Below are positions 58,138 through 64,000 of a DNA stretch of 64,000 bases, in pieces. The position numbers and the translations under genes were made by a program. Source of the stretch: a virus; the IMG/VR virus record IMGVR_UViG_3300008261_000027, positions 1-64,000 of that record; one strand, written 5' to 3'. The notes beneath the pieces were generated by a model. The model searched no databases. It was not told where the DNA came from and was given only the letters and a program-made list of their open reading frames with translations. The first letter of the stretch is position 1. The number at the start of each line of letters is the position of its first letter.

Positions 58138-58269
58138 TCAACTATTTTCTATTAAAGCAGTTATAATGTTATTTCTTTCGTGAATTGGTAATATTAAAAT
58201 ATCCCTATATGTAAACCCCTTACTTAAAAGAAAAAGTATCGCATCTATTTGATGCTTTTTATATACCAT
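58138..58269 (-). CDS. 43-residue gp51/chaperone-like small protein overlapping gp26-like gene
   Basis: Minus-strand ATG at 58269 to TGA at 58138. The protein begins MVYKKHQIDAILFLLSKGFT, continues YRDILILPIHERNNII and ends TALIENS. The pattern GFTYRDILxLPIHERxxII is the small tail-assembly motif (G.....D....P...R...I..L) of T4 gp51-type and other tail chaperones. Its ATG overlaps the last 11 nt of the upstream gene in the +1 frame, so translation is probably coupled or reached by frameshifting. It sits directly before the tape measure gene, as tail-assembly chaperones do. Confidence 0.65.
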   Translation of the reverse strand: MVYKKHQIDAILFLLSKGFTYRDILILPIHERNNIITALIENS

Positions 58270-58999
58270 AGAAGGGACGAAAAAATTCCACCCCAAAGTC
58301 AACCATTACTGGGACTTTTTCTCCTGACGGGGCGATTACATCAACTATTAGGTCTAAACCTGGTTTATTTTGAGATACAAATTTTTTAAATTCTTGAGAA
58401 TCTTTAATTGGTAAATTTTGAATAAACTGATATATCGCCATTTGGTCCCTCTGGCCATCAACAGACTTAATCATCATTTCAAGTCTTTTTGTGTTTATTG
58501 GTATAACAGCATTTGTTCCAGATTCTTTAATACTTTGTAATTCTTTTTCTTGTGTATTTGTTAAAAATTTAAATGTCACATTTTTTTTAGTAATAGGTAA
58601 CAAAAAAGTATATTCACCATTTGAGTCTTTTTCTAACTTGAAGTCTTTAACCTTCAATACAGATAAATCTAATTGGGCATCGAATTGTTTTTTAGTTACT
58701 GGATCTGTTAAGCTTACAGTATATTCACTACCAAATGCTGTATTTCTTAAAAATATTAAAATAGCTTGCTTATCCTCTTCAACCAAATCATCTAAAGAAA
58801 TTTCTTTATCTAAGATTTTTCTTCTTAATAGTTCTTCAATAACTGTTTCAGATTGAATCAAATTTGGAGACATTAAGATATTTTCATCAGCAGCGGTTAG
58901 GTACGCTACTCTTAATGATTTTTTTCCATTTGAATAATGTATTCCCTGAGAAGGTAGCTGAACGACATCGTATGATATTGTTGGGTCAAAATTGTCCAT
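58259..58999 (-). CDS. 26: Baseplate hub/tail assembly protein, gp26-like
   Basis: 246 residues. The N-terminus (VVQLPSQGIHYSNGKKSLRV, YLTAADENILMSPNLI) and EELLRRKILDKEISLDDLVE match the conserved start of small T4-like proteins between tail tube and tape measure, annotated as gp26-type baseplate hub assembly proteins. A beta middle (LDLSVLKVKDFKLEKDSNGE) precedes a helical part. The last codons overlap the 43-residue gene. A role in hub or tail assembly with gp51 is the usual assignment; here it rests on order and pattern. Confidence 0.6.
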   Translation of the reverse strand: MDNFDPTISYDVVQLPSQGIHYSNGKKSLRVAYLTAADENILMSPNLIQSETVIEELLRRKILDKEISLDDLVEEDKQAILIFLRNTAFGSEYTVSLTDPVTKKQFDAQLDLSVLKVKDFKLEKDSNGEYTFLLPITKKNVTFKFLTNTQEKELQSIKESGTNAVIPINTKRLEMMIKSVDGQRDQMAIYQFIQNLPIKDSQEFKKFVSQNKPGLDLIVDVIAPSGEKVPVMVDFGVEFFRPFYGI

Positions 59000-59057
59000 G
59001 TTGTATAATTTGTTTTATAAAATATAAGTATAATTTATTTAAAAATCAATAAAACAT

Positions 59058-59074
59058 TGTTCCACGTGGAAACA
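59058..59074. other. parS-like palindrome
   Basis: TGTTCCACGTGGAAACA contains the perfect 12-bp palindrome TTCCACGTGGAA (59060-59071). It is one inserted base away from the bacterial ParB site TGTTCCACGTGGAACA. It lies in the 160-nt gap upstream of the gp26-like gene. No ParB gene is in this window; a local operator for a repressor is the alternative. Confidence 0.4.
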
Positions 59075-59104
59075 TGGTTATAACTAATTGAAAATCAATT
59101 AAAT

Positions 59105-59134
59105 AAAAAACCCACCTCTTAGAAAGAGATGGGT
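59105..59134 (-). terminator. Rho-independent terminator after tail tube gene
   Basis: Minus-strand stem ACCCAUCUCUU / AAGAGGUGGGU (11 bp with one wobble), 3-nt loop, six U residues. It separates the abundant tail tube transcript from the assembly genes downstream. Confidence 0.9.
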
Positions 59135-59159
59135 TGGTAAAAAATATAAATTTAAAAAA

Positions 59160-59648
59160 TTAATAAACTTGAATACATCTATCCATTCTTAATGAAGCAT
59201 CAATTGAAGCTAAAGCATCTTCAGAATAGTTCAATTCACCAAAGTTTAAGCTACTTAAGAAACAACCTTCTAAAATCCACTTTTCAACCACAACTCCGGT
59301 TGGGTCTAACATTTCAAGTTCTACGTTTTTCTTATATCCAGCTGCATAACCCATTCTACCTGTTACAGATTCAGCATGTAAACGGAACCATTCCATCAAT
59401 GCTTGCGAAGCAGATGGACCAATTGGGTCTTTAAATGTAACTTTGATCTCTTCCCAAGTAAATCTACCAGCAACATAGGTTGACGTGTTTAAAAACGGAA
59501 TTTCTGTTGCATTGATTTTAGCACTTGGTCTAGAGGTAGATGTTACATACCACTCATTGATACCCAAAGAAGACGGGAATCTAAGTATAAATCTATTTTT
59601 TCTTTTCGGTTCATATGGAACCGGCATTTTCATTAGTAAATCTGCCAT
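59160..59648 (-). CDS. 19: Tail tube protein, gp19-like
   Basis: 162 residues (T4 gp19 has 163). MPVPYEPKRKNRFILRFPSS at 7-26 and INEWYVTSTSRPSAK, EEIKVTFKDPIGPSASQALM and the late GYKKNVELEMLDPTGVVVEK segment follow the gp19 plan. Hexamers of this beta-barrel protein stack to form the inner DNA-conducting tube around the tape measure, inside the sheath. TATTTATA lies 34 nt upstream and a terminator follows, so it is a single-gene, probably strongly expressed unit. Confidence 0.9.
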   Translation of the reverse strand: MADLLMKMPVPYEPKRKNRFILRFPSSLGINEWYVTSTSRPSAKINATEIPFLNTSTYVAGRFTWEEIKVTFKDPIGPSASQALMEWFRLHAESVTGRMGYAAGYKKNVELEMLDPTGVVVEKWILEGCFLSSLNFGELNYSEDALASIDASLRMDRCIQVY

Positions 59649-59682
59649 TGTATTTGAATTATGTTTTTTCTTTTATTCTCTT

Positions 59683-59690
59683 TATAAATA
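59683..59690 (-). promoter_or_regulatory. TATTTATA motif before tail tube gene
   Basis: Minus-strand TATTTATA 34 nt before the ATG at 59648, a good promoter-like distance, followed by an A-rich leader. Confidence 0.45.
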
Positions 59691-59754
59691 TTGTCAAATA
59701 TTTTTTTTAATTATTTGACTTTGTCATTTTTTTTCCTTAGCTTTTTGCAAGTAG

Positions 59755-59845
59755 TATACTAGTTTACTAAAATACTAAATAACTAATCTACTAAAATACT
59801 AAATTTCTAATATACTAATTAACTAAGTTCTAATATTCTAATTAC
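59755..59845. repeat. CTAA-repeat array between sheath and tube genes
   Basis: About ten copies of (a/t)CTAA every 7-8 bp over about 90 bp. They include an exact 15-bp direct repeat (ACTAAAATACTAAAT at 59766-59780 and 59790-59804) with 24-bp period. No gene fits here. The layout recalls protein-binding iterons, a replication or expression element, or simple-sequence growth. Confidence 0.6.
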
Positions 59846-59858
59846 AAATTTTTATTTT

Positions 59859-59882
59859 GGGTGAGCTGTTTCCAACTCACCC
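59859..59882. terminator. Hairpin just after the sheath stop
   Basis: GGGTGAG / CTCACCC 7-bp stem with 10-nt loop, 6 nt after the sheath stop. The T-run (five T) is on the plus-strand side, so by rule it is a better plus-strand terminator than minus-strand; it may protect the 3' end of sheath mRNA. Confidence 0.5.
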
Positions 59883-59888
59883 TTTTTA

Positions 59889-62702
59889 TTAAATATTTTC
59901 AAAAGAAGCTCCAGTTGGAGTTATGATAAACTCAACATCAATGAATTCTAATGCTCTTGTTGGTTTAACATAAATCTTACCTCTCAATGTGTTAGCATCG
60001 ATGTCTTCTGGATCATTAGATACCGTTACACGGAAATCAAACAAACCTCTTTCTTTCTTTATTGATTCAAGAATTGGATTAACCAATCTTAAGAATTCTT
60101 GTCTTACTTGTTCATCGTTTTGTTCAAACAATAATCTCACAGCAACAGCAGAAATTAACTTTCTTGCTCTCAATAGCAATCTTCTTACGTTGATTCTATC
60201 AAGTGCTGATTCTCTAACTTGAAGTGTTTTATTACCCCAGATAATTGTACCTGTATCAGAGAATGTTGCAATTGGGTTAATTCTTGCTTTGTAAAGACTA
60301 TCTCTTTCGTCCAAAGTAAGTTTCTTTTGTGCTTTGATAGCATTAACTAAACCTCTTGAATAACCTGCTGGAGCGAACCATGGATAAGAAACGTTATCTG
60401 TTAATGCGATATTTTTCAAAACCTCACCTGTTGGTGGTATGAAAAGTTGTGTTGCATTATCAGTATCTCTTACTTGAATCCAAGGCCAGTAAGTTGCTGA
60501 GTAGTTAGAATCAAACCCTAAATCTTCCAAACCTCCGATTGCCTCATCAGCTGTAGTGAAATTAGGAGAGTTGATCACATATAACGAGTCGGCTCTATCA
60601 TTTTCAATAATATCAACTGCTTGTGTTACCAAAGAACTGTTGTTGTACCAATCAATACCTGGTGTTGCAAATAAGTTAATATCAACTGCTTCTGGATTAG
60701 CAAATGTTTCAATACCTGCTAAGTAAGCATAGTAATCTGAATTACCCACCTGTGCATTAAACACACCTGCGTTTACACCGGCAGTGTATGTTGTTTTACC
60801 AAAAATATAAGAATCACCATATGTTCTTGTATTTCTGTAAATATCCCAACCATCAAATCCGCCAAATACTGGCATTGTAAATTTACGGTTTGCAACTGTG
60901 TTCAATTTACCTTTATCAGTACCTTCTAAATTATATGCTGTTGTTTTATACAAATAGTTACCTGTTGATCCAGTAATTGTTGAAGCATTTGTCGATAAGT
61001 GGAATCCAAATGTCGCTTGTGATGCTCCAGTTCCTTTAAACTTCAACATATCTCTATCATATTCAAAATGATCACTTGTTGAAAAACCTAAAGTTACCTT
61101 TCTAACTTTATCACCGTTTGTTGTTACTGCAGCTCCGCTAGCAGCATAATATAATGTGTCTCCAGCATCATAGTATTTTGTTTTGAAGGTCACACCACCA
61201 ATATTATTAGTTGTTGTAAATCCTTTAAAACCAGCAGGAACAGCGTCTGTTGGATGGTCTGAAGCCATAACCAACATAATATGTTTAGATCTTAATTCAT
61301 ATTCTCCATCAGATGTACCAACTTTTCTAGCGATATATCCAGGTACATCTGGATTCATTGAACATCTAGTAAATTTCTCTAATACAACTTGATTTTCATC
61401 AGTATCATTGAAATCTCTAACAATAAGATCAAATTCACCAGTTTCCAAATCAATATTTTGAATTGTAACTTTAACATTGAAGTTAGATGCTTCGCCATCT
61501 GATATTGTTAAAATATTAAATAAATCAGAAACAATACCACCTCTAACTTCAGAAACAACTGTTGAAGAAGCCGCAGTATCCCATTGAGTTGTGAAATTAT
61601 CATCATCGTCAACAACAACTTCTGTGGTACTTAAACCTCTAATCAATCCTTGCTCAAATAAGTTTGCAACTAAATTAGGATATGCTTCATGAACATAAAC
61701 TGGGAAAGCCAATTTATCTTTATCAAAAACATCACTACCAATAACTTTTGTTACATATTTTGTTGAGCTTGAATCTAATGAACAATTAAACGTTTTCACA
61801 TTAGAATCAATATCAGTTACTGATAATGTAAAATCTGATAGTGGGTTTACATCAATTGATGTACCTGTAATTTGTACAGCTGTACTTCCCGTAACTCTTT
61901 GTGTTAAAACCTCAGAAGCATAAGAGCCTCTTGATCTTAAAGCTAATACAACCTTATCGGCATAATCCTGATTTAAAGATGCACTATATTTGAATCTTGT
62001 TACTGTAAATTCTGTAGTACCGGTTGAATACACAAACAAATATGAGTACACACCATCAATTGTTGAATCAGTTGCGCCTGTTTTTGTAAAATATGTATTG
62101 TACCAGTTTTTATTATTGTTTGATCCGATTGGTGACGAAAGTTGTGTACCCGTTAATGAACTGGTTGAACTGGTTGGAACTTGTCCAATTGTAAACCAGT
62201 TATTGTGACTATAGGTTCTTCCAGATATAAATGATACAACAGAAGTACCTTCTGTAGATGTCTTTCCTGTTAAATCAGAATAGAAATCGCCATTAGCCAT
62301 ATCTGTAGGATCAATTGTTCCACCTGTTGATGTTGGTGTTGCATTTAAATTTACTGATACCCCACCTAATGTTTTGATTCCATATGTGTTACCGGCCATA
62401 TAGCCAGTTAAACCAAGTACTCTTGTTACGAACAATTGATTTGATTCTTGCAAATATGATTTTGCAACATATGGTAATTCATATTTAGGGTTACCAGCAC
62501 CGTCTTTTGTTGGTGATGTACCTCCAAAATATGTTTTAAATTCGTCAAAGTTAGAAATTAGTATAGGTTCAAACGCTGGTCCTTTTAAAGTCTCGCCAAC
62601 TAAACCAAGTGTCGTAACTCCAACACTCTGTGCCACGAATGATAAATCTTTCTCTGATGTATATACACCCGGAGAAACGAAAATTCTGTTTGAATTTGCC
62701 AT
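59889..62702 (-). CDS. 18: Tail sheath protein, gp18-like
   Basis: 937 residues. The N-terminus MANSNRIFVSPGVYTSEKDL, SVGVTTLGLVGETLKGPAFE and the C-terminal PTRALEFIDVEFIITPTGAS are typical of contractile sheath proteins, and the C-terminal domain region (FRVTVSNDPEDIDANTLRGK) joins subunits in the sheath mesh. T4 gp18 has 659 residues; this one carries large additional surface domains between about residues 100 and 650, Thr/Ser-rich (PTSSTSSLTGTQLSSPIG). The sheath contracts to drive the tube through the envelope. First gene of the sheath-tube pair. Confidence 0.92.
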   Translation of the reverse strand: MANSNRIFVSPGVYTSEKDLSFVAQSVGVTTLGLVGETLKGPAFEPILISNFDEFKTYFGGTSPTKDGAGNPKYELPYVAKSYLQESNQLFVTRVLGLTGYMAGNTYGIKTLGGVSVNLNATPTSTGGTIDPTDMANGDFYSDLTGKTSTEGTSVVSFISGRTYSHNNWFTIGQVPTSSTSSLTGTQLSSPIGSNNNKNWYNTYFTKTGATDSTIDGVYSYLFVYSTGTTEFTVTRFKYSASLNQDYADKVVLALRSRGSYASEVLTQRVTGSTAVQITGTSIDVNPLSDFTLSVTDIDSNVKTFNCSLDSSSTKYVTKVIGSDVFDKDKLAFPVYVHEAYPNLVANLFEQGLIRGLSTTEVVVDDDDNFTTQWDTAASSTVVSEVRGGIVSDLFNILTISDGEASNFNVKVTIQNIDLETGEFDLIVRDFNDTDENQVVLEKFTRCSMNPDVPGYIARKVGTSDGEYELRSKHIMLVMASDHPTDAVPAGFKGFTTTNNIGGVTFKTKYYDAGDTLYYAASGAAVTTNGDKVRKVTLGFSTSDHFEYDRDMLKFKGTGASQATFGFHLSTNASTITGSTGNYLYKTTAYNLEGTDKGKLNTVANRKFTMPVFGGFDGWDIYRNTRTYGDSYIFGKTTYTAGVNAGVFNAQVGNSDYYAYLAGIETFANPEAVDINLFATPGIDWYNNSSLVTQAVDIIENDRADSLYVINSPNFTTADEAIGGLEDLGFDSNYSATYWPWIQVRDTDNATQLFIPPTGEVLKNIALTDNVSYPWFAPAGYSRGLVNAIKAQKKLTLDERDSLYKARINPIATFSDTGTIIWGNKTLQVRESALDRINVRRLLLRARKLISAVAVRLLFEQNDEQVRQEFLRLVNPILESIKKERGLFDFRVTVSNDPEDIDANTLRGKIYVKPTRALEFIDVEFIITPTGASFENI

Positions 62703-62828
62703 TGATAAATGTTTGGTTAAAAATTTTTATTCTTATCAAATAAATATCTTTGTTTTTAGCAAAGATTTCCTCAATTTTTTGTATTTAGATAGTATTTTAT
62801 CCTTTTTTATCTTTATTTATACTTTAGT
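62703..62828. promoter_or_regulatory. Divergent promoter region between sheath and plus-strand gene
   Basis: 126-nt AT-rich gap between the minus-strand sheath start and the plus-strand small gene. The minus strand has TATTTATT about 36 nt before the sheath ATG (one base off the octamer); the plus strand has TATTTATA at 62814-62821. Shared or competing regulation of the two directions is likely. Confidence 0.45.
62814..62821 (+). promoter_or_regulatory. TATTTATA motif on the plus strand
   Basis: TATTTATA in plus-strand orientation 7 nt before the ATG at 62829, the same orientation and spacing relative to its gene as before the minus-strand primase gene. Confidence 0.45.
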
Positions 62829-62987
62829 ATGGAAAACAATAACAAAAACATAAAAATCAGTGAAAAACATCATGAAATGTTAAAAAAGCACTGTGAAAAA
62901 AACGGATTAAAAATCTATAAATTTATTGAGAAGTTGATTGAAGCAAACTGCAAAATCAAAAAAACAGATTTATATGATGAAGATTAA
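62829..62987 (+). CDS. Small plus-strand protein, ribbon-helix-helix-like
   Basis: 52 residues from ATG 62829 to TAA 62985-62987. The sequence starts MENNNKNIKISEKHHEMLKK, then HCEKNGLKIYKFIEKLIEA, then NCKIKKTDLYDED. A short strand (IKI) followed by two helices is the pattern of ribbon-helix-helix DNA-binding or accessory proteins of phages. It is the only clear plus-strand gene in the window, preceded by TATTTATA, and its stop overlaps the stop of the minus-strand gene on the right by 3 nt (convergent). A small regulator of neighbouring genes is plausible but unproven. Confidence 0.65.
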   Translation: MENNNKNIKISEKHHEMLKKHCEKNGLKIYKFIEKLIEANCKIKKTDLYDED

Positions 62988-64000
62988 TATAGGTAAGTCA
63001 CACCTATTTTAGAGTTTAATGCTGGTGCTGAAGATAATGTAATTTCCGCTTGACCAGAAACGTTAAACCCAACACCCTCTTCCTCAACAAGACCATTGAT
63101 ATCTAACGAAACAACACTATCAATTGCGTTCATCGTTGTAAAAGCAAGAGTTGTCCCATTATAAACAAAGTTTTCTGTTGTAACTTGAACCGGTTTTCCG
63201 TAGTTATCTATAAAGACGCTATTTCTTCCCTTATAATAAGTTATAGTAATTATATCCCCCTCAAGTGGTGGTGTTGGGAATGTTATTTTTGATGTACCAG
63301 CAATATGGAAAAAGTCAATATCTCTCTCTTGCAACAAACCATTTATAGAAACATTAAACAAAATACCAATACTTTCACCAACACTAAACTGTGTCTGCAT
63401 ACCATCGGCAGTAAATGTTGCTACCGTTATATCAATTGTTTTATTAATATATTTTTTTTGATAATTTGTTCCTTTAGCAAACTCATTTAATAGGAAAAAT
63501 CTACTAACAGCGGGTTTTACCTCAAATTCTTCCTGATCAATTAAAAATCCTAACATAGTAAACGAATAGTTTTGAGAATAAAATCTACGTCCATCCAATT
63601 GATCTATTGGAGAATTATCTTCAACCTTATCCATAATAATTGGTACATAATGCCCCTTTACTATTGTGTACGCCTGTCTTGATGCAAATTTCTGAAGTAC
63701 AATTTTATTAAATCTATTTAATTCTCTAAGTTTAGTACAAACTATCGTCACGTCAAATGTAATGTCAACTGGTACAGGTTGTGGTATTTTATATATATCC
63801 GCCCCCATTTGTGTTCCGTTCCATGTTGCGACAGAAGCATAATGAAACTGTAATCTTTCGGGAATAGTTCTAATAATTGATGGATTTGTACCTGGTTGAA
63901 CATCCGGTCTCCTAATCACACCAACAAATGGAACCTGTAAATTACCATCAGAATCTGAAAATTCCCAAGTATTCATTATCTGAGCCCATCTTTGTATTGT
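62984..64000 (-). CDS. Tail-completion-type structural protein, partial at window edge
   Basis: At least 330 residues; the frame stays open to the window edge (codons upstream read TIQRWAQI), so the real start may be outside; the first ATG inside is at 63976. IPQPVPVDITFDVTIVCTKL followed by RELNRFNKIVLQKFASRQAY is the kind of segment seen in gp15-like tail-completion proteins. The last about 150 residues contain two copies of a beta module (FNVSINGLLQERDIDFFHIA and VVSLDINGLVEEEGVGFNVS). It precedes the sheath gene as T4 gene 15 does, which supports the call. gp15 caps the tail and stabilises the sheath. Assignment is inference. Confidence 0.5.
   Translation of the reverse strand, partial: TIQRWAQIMNTWEFSDSDGNLQVPFVGVIRRPDVQPGTNPSIIRTIPERLQFHYASVATWNGTQMGADIYKIPQPVPVDITFDVTIVCTKLRELNRFNKIVLQKFASRQAYTIVKGHYVPIIMDKVEDNSPIDQLDGRRFYSQNYSFTMLGFLIDQEEFEVKPAVSRFFLLNEFAKGTNYQKKYINKTIDITVATFTADGMQTQFSVGESIGILFNVSINGLLQERDIDFFHIAGTSKITFPTPPLEGDIITITYYKGRNSVFIDNYGKPVQVTTENFVYNGTTLAFTTMNAIDSVVSLDINGLVEEEGVGFNVSGQAEITLSSAPALNSKIGVTYLY

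Overview
The window is a contiguous block of an AT-rich, T4-like contractile-tailed phage (myovirus) genome. Almost every gene is on the minus strand, so transcription runs from high to low coordinates. The host is most likely a Bacteroidetes bacterium, probably a Flavobacterium-like one. The reasons are tail-associated adhesins built from SprB-type repeats (known from Flavobacterium gliding adhesins), start regions rich in A/T without clear Shine-Dalgarno sequences, and a class Ia ribonucleotide reductase of the eukaryote/Bacteroidetes type. No integrase, transposase, rRNA, tRNA or CRISPR array was seen.

Layout in transcription order (right to left). 64000-58138 is the tail module: a gp15-like tail-completion candidate cut by the window edge, tail sheath (gp18), tail tube (gp19), a gp26-like protein, a 43-residue gp51-like protein that overlaps it, and a tape measure. 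56116-44989 is the inner baseplate/hub: a 1590-residue baseplate protein with an OmpA-like stretch, gp53-like, a 1933-residue hub-like protein and small proteins. 44984-35569 is a DNA metabolism block: a ferritin-like small protein, SSB (gp32), RecA/UvsX, 5'-3' exonuclease, DnaB/gp41 helicase, NrdB and NrdA. 35414-25044 is the baseplate wedge: gp25, gp6, and a chain of tightly packed structural proteins. 25044-9612 is a 15-kb receptor-binding/adhesin region with long Thr-Pro stalks, PKD, cadherin-like, SprB-type and von Willebrand A-like modules. 9570-3159 is a recombination/replication block: RuvC-like resolvase, primase, PD-(D/E)XK nuclease, gp47 and gp46, with two unexplained small genes between gp47 and gp46. 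3106-35 holds ClpP, a zinc-ribbon protein and three small membrane/secreted proteins that may form an envelope or lysis cassette.

Two regulatory themes stand out. Several transcription units end in hairpin + U-tract terminators (2380, 8841, 13293, 35452, 43937, 59105). The octamer TATTTATA, oriented with the gene, sits 3-34 nt before at least eleven start codons, often just after a terminator. It also precedes the only plus-strand gene (a 52-residue small protein at 62829). It is a candidate phage promoter, although a translation-start role is possible.

The most unusual content is the adhesin region: 11 tandem units of a Cys-Phe-Asp motif plus Thr-Pro stalk joined to a vWA-like head, and a 1352-residue protein with three cadherin-like and about ten SprB-type repeats. 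All functional calls come from reading motifs and gene order by eye; no database search was run.
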